Of a stretch of DNA of 64,000 nucleotides, positions 23,471 through 35,562 are shown in pieces. The stretch lies in the NCBI GenBank assembly GCA_963693085.1, contig OY856412.1, positions 1,131,134,244-1,131,198,243 of the forward strand, in the 5' to 3' direction. The notes below the pieces were generated by a model. It saw only the letters and a program-made list of their open reading frames with translations. It was not told the DNA's origin and made no database searches. How positions within the stretch are numbered: the first letter of the stretch is position 1; each line of letters begins with the position of its first letter. Source of the DNA: Alisma plantago-aquatica (lineage: Eukaryota > Streptophyta > Magnoliopsida > Alismatales > Alismataceae). Made by a program: the position numbers and the translations under genes.

Positions 23471-25925
23471 TGAAAGGAGGGGATGGAGATCTCCACCGTA
23501 GGTATCATGAAATAAACACTTCTTTATCTGAGGTATATGATACCAAGATATGGATCTGTTATATATGATATACAAGATCCACAAAGAAGTGATGGTCTTT
23601 GTGAAAGGACCAAGAAAGGAGTACCCATCATTGGAGCAAGTGTTGCTGCCATAGATAGGAGTACCTTTTAGTTTATTTCAGCCCAAAGGGCATGAAATAG
23701 AGTTGAGAACTGCTATTTCAATTTGCCAATAGAAACACTTTATTGTTGCATCTTGTAGTGACAAGATGGCTATCAATATAGTTGATGTTTCAAAGATATG
23801 ATCTTTGTGGCAATACCTTGTTTATCTTGTGGTACTTGGTATGCATAAGATAAAATGATACCTGAAGGTTATTGATAACTCAAATGATCAAATTAGCATA
23901 AATCATGAGAAATTTATTTCTAGTTTCCATATGATGGATAAATCTAGACTCTTTTGGTTAGAGAACCAATAAGAGATATGAATCTCTTAGACATGATTAA
24001 TCAATCTTCGCTAGTGGTAGTGGGAGAATGATTATCCTATTAGGTATAATACATGTGATGTATTTACATACCTATTGGAATTAATGCTAGTACTTCAAAT
24101 GGTAATAGAGAAATACCAATATGAACATCTTGAAGTGTTCAAGAATATCATAGATGAAGTACGAATTTGGTAAAGTGTTAATTCTTGATGAGATCAATGA
24201 ATGAAATACTTGAACCAAATGTTTGAGATCCTTATGAGTGATTATGATAGCATATCATAGTGAACTCATGATTAAGGCATGGTGATGTCTAAATCAATAA
24301 GGAGTCATACTCTAAGGAGTTAGAGGATGATTATCAAATAACTAATTTCTTCTTCTTAAATAAAGAATACCCCACACTAATAAAGGACATTAAAAATCAC
24401 AAGGAGTTGTGAGTTCTTATATCCTTGACAGAAACACCTCAATTATCTATGAGATGAGTTGGTCATGTGATGAGTCAACTATCTAAGATAAACATGAGGA
24501 ACCGGATTCTGAGTTAGGGTTTTTACATCCTAAATGACTTCCATGTGAACCATATAGTATGACTTTGATGGTAGCACCCATTGGGATGAAATCCATAAGT
24601 GTGAATGAGTCTTAAATGTTAAGACACATGGATAACATTTTGAGAAGGATGATTCTTGTTGATTGCAACTTAATGACTAAGAGATTTGGCATATGGATAC
24701 TAAAACTGCATTCCTATGAGGAATAAAAACAAGGATGAGTATGTGACACAACCTATTAGGTTTATGAATCCATTAATGCAAATGAAGTCTATAAGTTACA
24801 ATGAACTAATCAATGTGATTGATTAAGTACAAGAAACTCAGAGCTGGATCTTTACTTTGATGATATAGTCAAAGGGTTTGACTGATATTTCAAAGATAAA
24901 GAAGAAATTTGTGATTTAGTGGGAGCGTATTCACATTCCACATGTTGATGTGAAATGAAAATGTTCTAGAATGGAAATCCAAAGTGGAAATTATCTTTAA
25001 GGAAGATAGAGACGTTTCCTATGTCATAGGAATAGAGATCTATAGAGATAGTTCTCGAAAACCTCTTGACCTGAAAAGAGAAAGCATACATTGGCAATCT
25101 ATACTGAAGAGTTTAGTGTACACAGATTCAGTGGGAGAAAACTTGTCCATGTTACATGGAGTTGGTATCCCAAGGCCAAGTGTCCAATTCTTATGAAGAA
25201 TGGGAACACTAAGAATAGATATAGATCTATCATGTATGTAATCATGCCATTATCTTGCATGTATGGACATAGCAGAATAAAATGCATTCATCATCTTGTA
25301 TGTAGGACATGACAATATGATGTGCTCATCATGATAACTCATATGTGGGACATGACGAGTGGATGTCTGTCTAGTTCCAGTAAGGGTTACTAGAATACCA
25401 TAAGGACTTGATAAGTACTTGAGAAGTACTAGTTCTATGGAAATAAGGAAGGGTTCACTTTAAAGAGTTATGCTGATGCAAACTTCCAAAAAGGACAGAA
25501 AATTAATCGCAATATATATGGGATATATAAAAGTGAATGTTTGTTGATAATTGGAAACGTTCCAATAAAGCCGTTTTAAGAGGAAATGATGAGTATCCGT
25601 GTGTTAGAGAACATATATTAGTGGATACTATATGGATCTGGAAGTTCATGAGATGAACTTTAGATATTCTGATCTTTGATGACAAGTAAGGATTAATTGG
25701 TCATGCAATGTGGCTAAAGGTTAGCAAAGGAATACTAGATCGCATATTACGACAACCCCATCTCATACGTGTGGCGTACATCGAAGAGATGAGAGACATG
25801 CAGTTAATACTGACTTTGGCAAGGTATTGCCATAACTCACTATGTTAGCACTAGAGCACAGTAACATGTGGGACGTGTTTGAAGATCACTGTGAATATGA
25901 TTCAAGGGTGATTGGCTCGCAGTGC
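23471..25925 (+). pseudogene. copia pol remnants (copy 2)
   Basis: Short islands of copia pol in order. They include a YVIGIEIYRDSSRK block at 25017-25060 (the RT C-terminal region seen also in copy 1 at 11560) and an RNase H end near 25560-25680. It is more fragmentary than copy 1 even though its LTRs are younger, so it may have been mobilised by proteins supplied in trans. Confidence 0.7.
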
Positions 25926-25936
25926 AAGTGGGAGTC
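25926..25936 (+). promoter_or_regulatory. Polypurine tract, copia copy 2
   Basis: AAGTGGGAGTC directly before the 3' LTR start at 25937, identical in all three copies of this family in the window. Confidence 0.78.
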
Positions 25937-28115
25937 TGTTGGTATGTATGCCCTAAGAGCCAATCATGGGATGATTGGTGGGATACATTAAGATTGATTT
26001 GATAAAGATCAAAGGCAAGCTTCCAATTCTTTCTGGTTCAGTCATATGAGATAATGATAGAACAGATTGAATGTCTAGAGAATGACGTATGCTTTTAGGT
26101 TGAGGACATGAACGATGAGATCATACGGATGTTAAGAGTTTGTACATTCTTATTATGTCCCTAGTCGGATGTCATTGTGGAAGGTAGATAGACAACAATG
26201 ACACACAAGACTAGATTGTGGTGTTGGTTGATGACAGAATCTCATTAGTCATGATATGGAGATATCCAACCAAAAACATAGGTACTGTTAGAGAACAAGT
26301 TTACCGGACAGACCCACTGTGAGTTTGACACATGGAACCATGACATGGTAGTCACAGTCAGTTCTCACAGTGATGGTGGTGAGTGTGATTCTTTGACCTG
26401 AAATCACTACACTCAACACATGTCATTGGGTACACTTTGACATCATCAAACGCAGTCCTGAAACATGGGTTGTTATAAAGGTGATGATTGGGTGGATTTG
26501 ACACATGGGGCTTTTGAGGGGTGAGTGATAGATATGGGATTTGTCCCTCCTAAGGGAGTTTGATATCCATGGACACTAGATGAGTAGGACTGAGATAGGC
26601 GTGTGCACGCATGTGTGAATCAATATGTGATATTGATGTCATACATATCTCCTCCAATCTACTCTAAGATCAAGAAAGTGAATGAACGTTGATAGGATGA
26701 TTGTTCCATGCCTTGAGTTCATTCGGGATATCAGTGACAAAGGAATTATACATTCAATGTAACACCATTCACGGATTGTAGGATTGAAAGTTGTTCTCCA
26801 ACTTTCCTTTTCACTTGGATAGCACTAATGTGCGACTAGGCACCGCTCTTTGCTTGTGAAGTCATAAATGTTATGGACTTTCACTGCCAACGTGAAATGG
26901 ACCTGTAGGGTCACACACATAGGATTTAACCTGAAAGAGGAGTTTATCCACAAACGATGTTTAGATTGATTACTAAAGAGTTTAGTAGTTCAATTAAACA
27001 CTTAATCAATTGATAGCTCAGTATCATAGTGTTCAAGGTGTTGGACCGATTGATTAGAGTATCAGATTGATTGAAACTGCGATTGACTGATTTTGCATAG
27101 TCTGCTGCCCCAACTAATCGGCTCATGGGATGAACCGATCGGCTCAGGTTGCTGAACCGATCAGCTCATGTGATGACCGGTCAGCTCAAGATAGACTGAG
27201 ATGACCGGTTCAAGGGTTGAACCGATCGGCTCAACTAACCAACCGAGATCGTTTGGAAAATCAGAAGACTATTTTGCAAATACAATTTGTTTCACTTGTG
27301 CAAATTTGATTTGGACAAGGATTAATATTTGATTAATCGGAAACAAATATAAAAGTCAATTTGAGTTGGACCAGGACCACGAACCGATTGGCTCATGTGT
27401 CCCAAATGATCAGTTCAGGTGTGAACCGATCGGTTGAGGTCACCAAATGACTGTTTCAAGGTTGAAATGATCAGTTCAGCTGGCGAGTTGGTTGCTTTGT
27501 GGAAAATCTCGAACCCTTCTACTCCTGCATTAAGCTCACATTGCTTGGGATAGAGAACTTTGTCCCATGACCCTCCTATATATAGGGGTAGTGGGGGCTT
27601 CTCAGGAACACAACCCAGTGCACCAGTTGCTCTGTAAAGTTGTCGTTCTCTCTGGTTTTGGTAACTGAGAGAGCTCGAGCAAGTGCTACCCGATAAGGGA
27701 GGCACAACAAGGGAAAGAGAACTGCAGAAAGCGACTGGTGGCAGGAGAGTGTGTCGGTGACTAGTATGCTGACAGGATGGTACAACTCCTTCTGATTCCT
27801 TGTGGGACAAGGAGATCGGAGTTCCAGGTGGTCTGTGTGGACTACTTCAGAGGCGGGAGACTTCTGCCGCTCGGAGGACAGCTATCAATCTCGACAGTCC
27901 CAGTGAGACCACGAACTGCACAGACACCATCCAAGACCGGAGGTGAAGACCGCGCAAGCCGCGAGGTAACATCTCCGAGCAAGCCTCAGGACAAGGTATG
28001 CCTCCACAAACCATCCTTCCTATTGTATAGATGTTGACGCGATTCCTTTATTCTGGGTTTGGGAGAAGAAAATTTTTGTTTTCGCTGCCTTCTCTGTCTC
28101 CCATAAAACCCAACA
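25937..28115 (+). repeat. 3' LTR of copia copy 2
   Basis: TGTTGGTATG...CCCAACA. It includes the GAACCGATCGGCTCA array (27105-27240, 27385-27480) and TATA (27576-27585). Followed at once by the CCATC target duplication. Confidence 0.93.
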
Positions 28116-28400
28116 CCATCTTGCTTTGTTAAATTAGATTTACTTTTATTTTTTTGTCTTGTCTTTTTTTTGTTAGCATTGTTCCATAAGGGACACTTAT
28201 CTCCACTTTGTAGTTAGATGTAACTAAGACACATCCTTAAGTCTTATAGACTTGACACTTCTTGTCACTTTTCCTAACCTCTATTACTACAAAAGACCAT
28301 GTATCATTGTTCTGGGCATCTAAGTATCAACTATAAATATGAGATCTGATTAATCTAGATCTACTTCATTTTGGATGCAAAGTCAAAGGCAATCAACTTT

Positions 28401-28416
28401 TGGCACCGTTCCCCAA
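28401..28416 (+). promoter_or_regulatory. Degenerate gypsy PBS
   Basis: TGGCACCGTTCCCCAA resembles the Athila/Calypso PBS TGGCGCCGTTGCCGGGGA, complementary to tRNA-Asp. A well-preserved version of that PBS is present on the minus strand at 47835-47852. Gag begins 0.2 kb downstream, as expected. Confidence 0.55.
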
Positions 28417-28625
28417 GGTAAGACTTTCAACAATTTTTAAGGACCCAAAGTCTACTTAAACTATGTCAATGCCTTAAGTCTAGAAATAGGATTAACTACA
28501 CATTCTATTAGATCCTCCACGTATCTTGAAAACTTGTTAATGCATCCACTTTTTAACCTTGACATGTGCCATTTCTTTCAGGATCTTTGTGTGAACCAAA
28601 TCTTTCTTCATTTGCCAAAAAAGTT

Positions 28626-28820
28626 ATGACAACTCAAGGTGTCAAAAGAGGACATGGAAGCATGAATGCAAATAGATCACCTCATGAGGTAGAACTTGGT
28701 GTCCAAGGTGTGGGAAGCAATAGAGACAACCAACCTGATGGTGGTCCATCTCTCCAGTCCATGATTAATACGCGTGCCAAAGAAACGAGACAACCAATTG
28801 TCCTTCCCCACTTCAATGTT
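28626..28820 (+). pseudogene. gypsy gag N-terminus
   Basis: Open frame from ATG 28626 (MTTQGVKRGHG) to the insertion point at 28820. The last residues (RQPIVLPHFNV) continue at 30442 with ANFE, matching the usual Athila gag phrase in which an I-V-x-P block is followed by NFE. So gag was open here before the L1-like insertion. A TAG follows ANFE at once (30453). Confidence 0.65.
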
Positions 28821-30427
28821 TTTGGTCGGTCAAAAAGCGTGTTACTGTATTACCAAAACTTTGGGTATAGAATACCCCATTACAGCAAGAACGTAAAACC
28901 TTGATACCAATAGGCTGGTAAACAAGGCTAAAGGAACAAAAAAAAACCTGAAGTTGTGCATAAGGCAAATCACCTAAACCACTCGACCTGTGGCATGAAG
29001 CCTTAAACAAAGCCCAGCCCTCAAAAGCATGAAAACCACCCACAAAGAAGGAGAGCAAGGACTCTGCAGACTGACCACATCCCAACAGACCCAGGAATCT
29101 AGGGTCTCAGCACCAACACACAGAATCAAAGCTTCGAGAAACCAGATCTCAGACTAGGTCTAACCAAGAAACCCACAACAGAGCATCACTGAATCAAACC
29201 CCTCCAAGCTTTGAACAAGAGTAAGGAGACTTCAAAGGGAAATCAAATTCAGACCCCCTTCACTGCATCTATGAGCACCCACAAAAAGTGACTGAGGACT
29301 GAACAGAGCACCTTTCTTCATCCCAATTCCCTGGGTAAAAGCTGTAGAGTAGATTTAGAAAAGTAGCACGATGGACAGGACGCCCAGGTCCATCCAGCTA
29401 GAACAAGACTCCCACCTCTCATCCCTCTGCCGTGGTTTTCTTCTTCTACTTCTTCTGTCTCGGGCTGCCTTACACCTACAGGTCGTGCGAGCTGCATGAC
29501 TCTTCAACAGAGTTCTGGATCACAATAGGCGAAAGCGTTCGCCTACTAGGAGCCCCCGGTTGCAAGAGAGGAACCCGGAGGTCAACTGAGACGAAGGCGA
29601 GATCAGAACCCTCGGACTCGTCGGGCGAGCTACAGACGGCATCATCCCAGCCATCACCCTCAGGACGCCGACCGAGCGCTCTGCCTAGCTAGTGGATCCT
29701 CGGGGATTCCAGAAAGTGTGGAAGCAACCCCCGTGAAGCTCCGTCGACGCACACCACCAAGGGACTTTGACGAGGACCCTATGGAGGGAACCAGAGCCAC
29801 TGAATGAAGCCTTAGCCCCAACACTGATCCACCCAAATCAAAGAAGAGGACCAACCATCGGCTGATGAGGGAGGCGTCGACATCGGGAGAAACCAGCCTA
29901 AGGCGAGTCGCCCAATCTCGACAGCCAACCAGCGCTCATCCGCCATCTCCGTCACTAAGCAAGTCGAGGACGAAATCAAGGCCGCCATTACACTGGGCAA
30001 ACACCAGCTAACGGATCGGGGGAGAAGGAACTGGTGTCTGAAGAGGAAATCGAGGGATCCCCTTTTCCACACCTGGACAGAGCATCAACATGGGAGATGG
30101 ATCTAGGGCGCAGCTGCTCTCCACCCGTCACTCGTTAACGGGATGGAGTCGACAAGGTTGAACTGGCGATTCACAACCTGGATCTGTACTCCACAGCGGT
30201 GCACGCATCTCCTCCTCTGCCTAGCCAAGACGCGACCCAAACAAGTTGTTGGACGATCTTCGAACATGACACCTGCTTCATCACCTCCAGAGATCTGCAA
30301 CAACCCTAGCCTTTTGTGGTTGGGCCAAGGGGAGGAAGGTACCGAGGAGGCACCCCCTCCCCCCAGCGGCGGCCACCGGAGAAAATCTAGAGAGAAGACG
30401 AAGCAAAACCCTAGAGAGAGAAGCTTT
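28821..30427 (-). mobile_element. Non-autonomous L1-derived insertion, perfect 14-bp TSD
   Basis: A 1.6-kb, relatively GC-rich minus-strand insert. Direct repeats CCCACTTCAATGTT lie at 28807-28820 and 30428-30441. Read on the minus strand it starts with CT-rich leader DNA (GAAGCTTCTCTCTAGGG-like, 30420-30380) and a GC-rich 5' region. It ends with a 3' UTR like those of plant L1 elements (GGTAATACAGTAACACGC, about 28855-28838) and a short A run. None of the frames in it resemble ORF1 or a reverse transcriptase, so it looks like an internally deleted L1 moved by another LINE. A retroposed transcript of an unknown gene is the alternative. Confidence 0.7.
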
Positions 30428-30519
30428 CCCACTTCAATGTTGCCAACTTTGAATAGATGATTATATTTATTTTAAGTAACGGTAGATCATTATATTTATT
30501 TTATATAATAAATGTGTTG

Positions 30520-30676
30520 TGCGGGTCACCCGCGAGCCACCCGTGAAACCTGCTAAATAAATAGGTGGGTTTGGGTTGGGTAATTTTTAGCGATTGGCAA
30601 CTTTCGTCACCCAAACCCAACTTAAATGGTTCGACCCATGGGTGCCCACAGATTTTGACATAGTTTGATAGGTTTA
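30520..30676 (-). mobile_element. hAT-element terminus remnant
   Basis: On the minus strand this reads TAAACCTATCAAACTATGTC followed by about 130 bp that align with the left end of the hAT element at 49944. The shared features include GGGC.CCCATGGGTCGA.CC and the CCCGCGGGT subterminal phrases. The opposite end and an 8-bp duplication are not recognisable. It lies inside the gypsy gag. Confidence 0.6.
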
Positions 30677-30679
30677 GGG

Positions 30680-31560
30680 ACAAGGTCCTTGCCTAATATC
30701 TAGCTCTAAAGGATATGAGTCTTTAAGGTTGGAAGCCCCAGTTGATGCCTTCACCGCTAAATTCTTTCATGTGGAAAAGATGATACACTAAAAAAATAAG
30801 ATTACTAGCTTCATGAAAAAGCCCAGTGAGAGCTTGAGTGAAGCCTGAAAATGATATCAAGAACCCAAAGAGATTGGTCTGATTGTAACTTTAATGAGGG
30901 ATACCTAGTGACTACCTTATATATATAATGGGTTAACTCCAAGTGAGAGGATATCCCCAAATGCTACTGTAAGAAGTGAATTCATGGGGCATAACCCGAA
31001 AAGGTCAAAGGAGATAGTCAATAGCATGGTTGCCTTGCTGGTTTAGGATATGAAAGAGGACTAGTTGGTAATATCTTTACTATGGGGACTACTGTTAATT
31101 CTAAGGCTCTTGAAGCTTTTACCATAAAGCTTGACAAGATAGCTACAAATTCCCGCACCTTAAAAGGGTCCAACAATAAATGGAAGAATCACGTAGATAT
31201 CATAATTAAATGTGTAAATTGTGGAGAAAGTGACCATGGAATAGATTATTGCATCTACACCCATGAAGAGGAAGATAACCAGGATGGGTCAATTGAGAAT
31301 GTCTTTTGTGCCAACTTGAAAAGACCAGACAATCTAGATTTTGGCAACAAGAATGTTGTGGAAAACTCTCTCCAGCTGAGCATTCCAAACAACCCACCCC
31401 TAAGTTTACCTGGCCATGGTAGAGGAGGTGTACTGTACGATTTCATCCACAACACAACTTATCAATTGAACATGAACAACTTTCAAGGTCAAGGCCAAAA
31501 TCAAGGCTAGAATTAAGGCCAAAATCATGGACAAAGTTATAATCAGATCTAAACGTATTT
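30680..31560 (+). pseudogene. gypsy gag C-terminal part with zinc knuckle
   Basis: Continues gag after the hAT remnant. An F..KFFHVEKM-like segment (about 30750) and a weak middle are followed by an open frame from 31082 (MGTTVNSKALEAF). A CCHC knuckle (CVNCGESDHGIDYC, 31211-31252) has correct C-x2-C-x4-H-x4-C spacing. A glutamine/glycine-rich tail follows (QGQGQNQG). A stop at 31508-31510 and further stops follow. The knuckle binds element RNA in the capsid. Confidence 0.75.
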
Positions 31561-33019
31561 AGAGTTGGTATTTGAAATGTTTGCATTTGCAAAAAAGGTA
31601 AGAAAATATCAACGACAAACTAAACCAAAGTGCAATCAGCAAAAACAATATGTTGAATTTGATTTAAGCTCAAATGGGATGCATAACTGGACAAATATAT
31701 GATATGAAAACTCATAACAAGATGATTGACCAACAACTAGACAATCTGTCAAACCTTATAAAGAATCCACATGGAAGGATCCCTTCTAAAACCAAGCAAA
31801 ATCATGGAGGACATGAGACAACACAGATGGCCATGCTAAGGTTTGGTACCATTCTAGAAAATTGGTCACTTCAAGTTCATCAAGAGAGTGCTCCTATTCC
31901 CAACCACCAACATGAGATAGTCGAGATTGAACATGAACCCACACTCACATTCATTCATGAGAAGGCAAAGTCAAAAGAGAAAGTCAAGGGAAAGAAACCT
32001 TGTAAAGAAAAGCAACTTGATGCTGCTGAAGCAATCACAAATGGAGACCCTTATGCTCCTACAATACCCTTCCCATACAAGCTCATCAAGGCCCATCTGA
32101 AGAAGAGATACTAGAAGTTTATCAAGGCTGTAAACAAGCTACATTTATACATTCCTCTCTTGGACGCCATAGAAGAGATGCCTACATATGCAAAGTTCTT
32201 CAAGGATCTGATTACTAAGATAAGACATGGAGATGTGGTGGAGAAGGGCAAACTTTCCCAAATGTCAAGTGTTTTTGTTCAAGACAAGATGCCCAAAAAA
32301 CAAAAAGATCAAGAACCTTTAGCATCACATTTAATGTAGGGGATAATGAAGAATGAAAAGGACTAGCTGACCTAGGAGCTAGTATCATCCTAATGTGACT
32401 TACCCTAGCTCAGAGTTTAGGACTTACCAACATAAAGAGGACATGAGTGTGGATTCAACTTGCTAATCATACCTTCACCAAACCTGTTGATGTTGTGGAG
32501 GATGTGCCTATCTTAGTTGGACGATTCTTCATCCCATGTGACATTATAGTTATTGATATTGTGGAAGATCCAACTTTCCCTGTGATATTCGGAATACTCT
32601 TCCTATCTACAGAAGAGACTTAATAGATGTTGAGGTCTGTATCATCACCCATCAGGTCAAAAATGATCATATAACTTCAAAGTTCAAGACTTTATCAGAG
32701 GCCCTTACCTATTTGAATCAGTATACTTCATGGATCTTGAGGTTGTTATATTTCTTAATTAGATGGACGTTGAGGAAAGTGATAGTGAAGACAAGGAAGA
32801 ATGTATGATCCATATAGTCAATTATTCCTCTCTTGAGAGGAACCCAGCCGATAAAGAGGTCCCATTACCTAAGCCTAAGCTTAAACAATTACCTGAAGGT
32901 CTTACGTATGACTTCCTAGATATAGAGGAACATAAACTTGTCATTATAAGCTTTGCTCTATCCTAGGATCAAGAAGGACAACATCTTAATCGAGATGAAG
33001 CTAAGAAGAAAAATGACAT
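31560..33019 (+). pseudogene. gypsy gag-pol linker and aspartic protease
   Basis: The frame 31674-32114 matches the Athila region between gag and protease. It includes DQQLDNLSNLIKNPHGRIPS, a charged stretch rich in Lys/Glu, then LHIYIP- and EMPTYAKFFKDL-like segments (about 32135-32210). The protease motif ADLGAS is at 32366-32383, with the catalytic Asp at 32369. A second protease segment (PVIFGILFLS) is near 32580. It has several stops and frameshifts. A short open frame (32763-32966) covers the linker to RT. Confidence 0.75.
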
Positions 33020-33205
33020 GATATTTAGTAGATGATATTGAGGGGTTGAACTCTGCCGATTGTATGCATCATATTCACCTTGAATCAGATGTAAAACCTC
33101 TCAACCAAGGGAAAAGACAATTAAATCAAAACCTGATAGAGGTTTTAAAGAAAGAGGTTGTCATGCTCTATGATGCATGTATTGTTTACCCAATTAGTCA
33201 TAGTA
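33020..33205 (+). pseudogene. gypsy reverse transcriptase, N-terminal fragment
   Basis: About 60 residues beginning DDIEGLNSADCMHHI and ending at the conserved YPISHS, where Athila elements normally continue into a W-V-S-P-V block and then VPKKGG. Here the sequence switches within a few bases to the middle of a copia LTR. The continuation (VPKKGGMTV) is found at 38290. Confidence 0.8.
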
Positions 33206-34841
33206 TTGGGTTACTTTGACACATGGGGATAGACTATGAGTGATATATATGAGAGTTGTCCCTCCTATTGGAGTATGATATCTTGGTCACTTGATAAGTG
33301 AGATAGAGAAACACATGCTCATGCACATGTGAATCAATATATAAAAGGTCACATTATCTCAGACAGTCTGCTCTTGGTTCAAGAGACATGGATTGAACGT
33401 TGAGAGGATGATGAGTCCATGCCTCGAGTTCACTTCGGATATCAGAGACAAAGGAAATATACAATCACTACAACACCTTACACATATTGTAGGTTGAAGT
33501 TGTTCTCCAACTTTCCATTCACTTGGGTAGCACTGATGTGAAACTATGAACCACTCCTTGCTTGTGATGTCATAAGTTATTTATGGACATTCACTACCAA
33601 TATGATATGGGACCTATAGGGTCACACACATAGGAACTCATCTAGAAGAGGAATTTATCTTGTATGACGATTGGATTGATTACCAAAGTCTTTAGGTATT
33701 CAATTCATGCAATAGATTGATAGATTGACTGACTAAACTGCCAAATGACCATGTCAAGGGTTGAGATGGCAGTTTGGGCAGCCAGACGAGCATTTCAAGT
33801 GTTGAGACAGGATGTTTGGGTTGTTAGGCTGATCAAAGATCAAATTGGCTAAGTTCTGCCCTTGAATTGACATGTTCAATGTGATTGAACTGACTGACTC
33901 ATCTAAAACTCACCCAATATCCATCTGGGTGAGTGATACAGGTACCTCGCTTGTGTGAGATGGCTCAGTTGGGAAGAATGAACATTCTGGATGTTTCTCG
34001 AATAATTTCAATTGCATATTACTTGGGGTGCTACGAATTAATATGTGATATTAATTAAAATCGAGATTGCCAAATTTGTTTGCAATTGGGAAACTTCCAA
34101 ACGGCTATATGGAAGTACGAGACGACCATATCAGGTGACCAGACGGCTATTTCGGCTGTCACAGATTGTGAAAATTTAAGATCTTCTGGTCCCTTCCACT
34201 CCCGTACAATCCCATACAGACTGGGAACCCTGACCCTAACCCTGCCATAAATGGAGAGGTACTGGGGGCTTCCCAGAGCACAACACAGAGAATAGAGAAC
34301 CAATTCCTCTGACAATTGTTGTCCTCTTTGGTTGTGGTAACTGAGAGAGACCAAGAAAGTCCTACCCAACTAGGGAGGGATGGTGATGGGAGAGAACAAC
34401 TGAGAATCGTTGTTGTAGGAGAGCAAGTTGGTAACTAGTACACCAACTGGAGAGACAACTCCTTCTTGTCTATTCTATTTGAATGACAAGAGTTATAGTT
34501 GGTCCGTGTGGCCTAATGTAGAGGTAGGAGTCATTTGGTTGCTGGTTGGAGAGCAAAGTCAGCGCAAGGTCCATGGTAAGACCACATGAGTCATTGTAGA
34601 AGTTGTTTTGTTCATTGTACGTGGTGAAGACCAGGAGTTTCACAACCACCATCCAAGAGCAACTAGTAGACAGTTGCATTGAAGTGAGTTGTTGTCACTG
34701 GACTTGCTCTAGGACTAGGTATAACTCATTAAACCATCCTTCCCATTTCATAGTAGTTGACATGATCTTGCTTTAATGGGAATACAAATAGATAAATTTT
34801 TTTGTTTTCGTTGTTATACTCTGTGCTCGTATTTCCCAACA
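33206..34841 (+). repeat. Truncated copia LTR (3' three quarters)
   Basis: Aligns with the copia LTRs from about position 565 (TTTGACACATGGGG) to the CCCAACA end at 34841. It contains the TATA-region equivalent (CCATAAATGGAG, about 34243) and degenerate palindrome motifs at 33700-34140. The missing first 540 bp are found in reverse orientation at 38709-39245. The right end is a true LTR end joined to inverted gypsy integrase. Confidence 0.82.
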
Positions 34842-35562
34842 CACACATCAAAGATTTCAACTTTGATCCAGTCAGACAGAGACATCTCATTTCTTCTTGA
34901 TATGTTTCCAGTTCTTTGGAATCCATTACATGACTTCATATAGGTTTGTAACTCCTTGAATAGAGTTGGCTAATGCAACCCAGACTAAAGTATCTTGGAA
35001 ACAACTCTGTCAGCACCAAAGTACCACCATAGGGTGAGGTGTGACATTCATAGAGAATATTAAGAAATTTTTCCTCAGGAATACATCTTCGATACACATT
35101 GTCCTAGAATCTGCAAAATAATAGGGGATCATCTTAGTAATAATTTTTGTGAAATGAGAAAAGATTCTTCTTCTCATTATAATGATGTCTAGAAGAAGTT
35201 GTTGACAAGCCAGATAGTTACAAATATTGACATACCGCGGTACAACTTGATTGATGGCTTTAACTACCATGAGATATTCATCCGAATAGATATCATTGAT
35301 AGGAAGTGATTTTCCTCCACATGTATCTATGACATATGGTCATAAATGTGTTTTCCAATCCCTTTTTATCAACAATTTCATGGTCAAACTCTTGAAGAAA
35401 GAGAGCCCATCTCAGCAACCTCAACTTTGTATCCTTCTTAGTCATGAAATATTTGATTGTGCCATGGTTAGTGTAAACGATGACTTTTGGTCTAGTCATG
35501 TATGATCAGAATTTTTCAAAAGTAAATATGATAACAAGCATTTCTTTCTCAATTGTGGTATA
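34842..35562 (-). pseudogene. Inverted gypsy RNase H end and integrase start
   Basis: Minus-strand reading from 35562: YTTIEKEM, then [32 protein letters not shown] and KKGLEN (RNase H, open 35499-35293). Next come a WDDPLLF/RRCIPEE-type segment and the zinc-binding integrase region (ECHTSPYGG, C-x-x-C remnants), ending at the EIFD phrase at 34842. The order is Athila-like. The copia LTR end abuts the EIFD codons, which marks where copia once inserted into this gypsy element. Confidence 0.78.

Larger units (their letters stand above)
19137..28115 (+). mobile_element. Ty1/copia LTR retrotransposon, copy 2 (full length)
   Basis: Same family as copy 1, younger. Its LTRs are 19137-21342 and 25937-28115, TGTTGG...CCAACA at the ends. 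The 5-bp target duplication CCATC is exact (19132-19136 and 28116-28120). PBS and polypurine tract are in place. The internal region is 4.6 kb against 5.2 kb in copy 1. gag keeps a 101-codon open start, but pol is full of stops. The LTRs look about 95% alike over stretches I compared by eye, clearly closer than the LTR pair of copy 1. Confidence 0.93.
28116..33205 (+). mobile_element. Athila/Tat-type gypsy element, 5' half (LTR end, PBS, gag, protease, RT start)
   Basis: Plus-strand Ty3/gypsy element. A degenerate Asp-tRNA-type PBS (28401) is followed by gag, a zinc knuckle, an aspartic protease with a DLGAS motif, and the first about 60 residues of reverse transcriptase, which stop at 33205. 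Gag is split by an L1-derived insertion (28821-30427) and by a hAT remnant (to 30676). The RT core is found displaced at 38284-38708, and RNase H/integrase lie inverted at 34842-35562 and 38119-38283. Confidence 0.8.

Noticed and set aside
29432..30460. GC-rich block with several 60-109-codon frames as a possible host gene exon
   Set aside because: It lies wholly within the insertion bounded by a 14-bp duplication, and none of the frames shows a recognisable domain.
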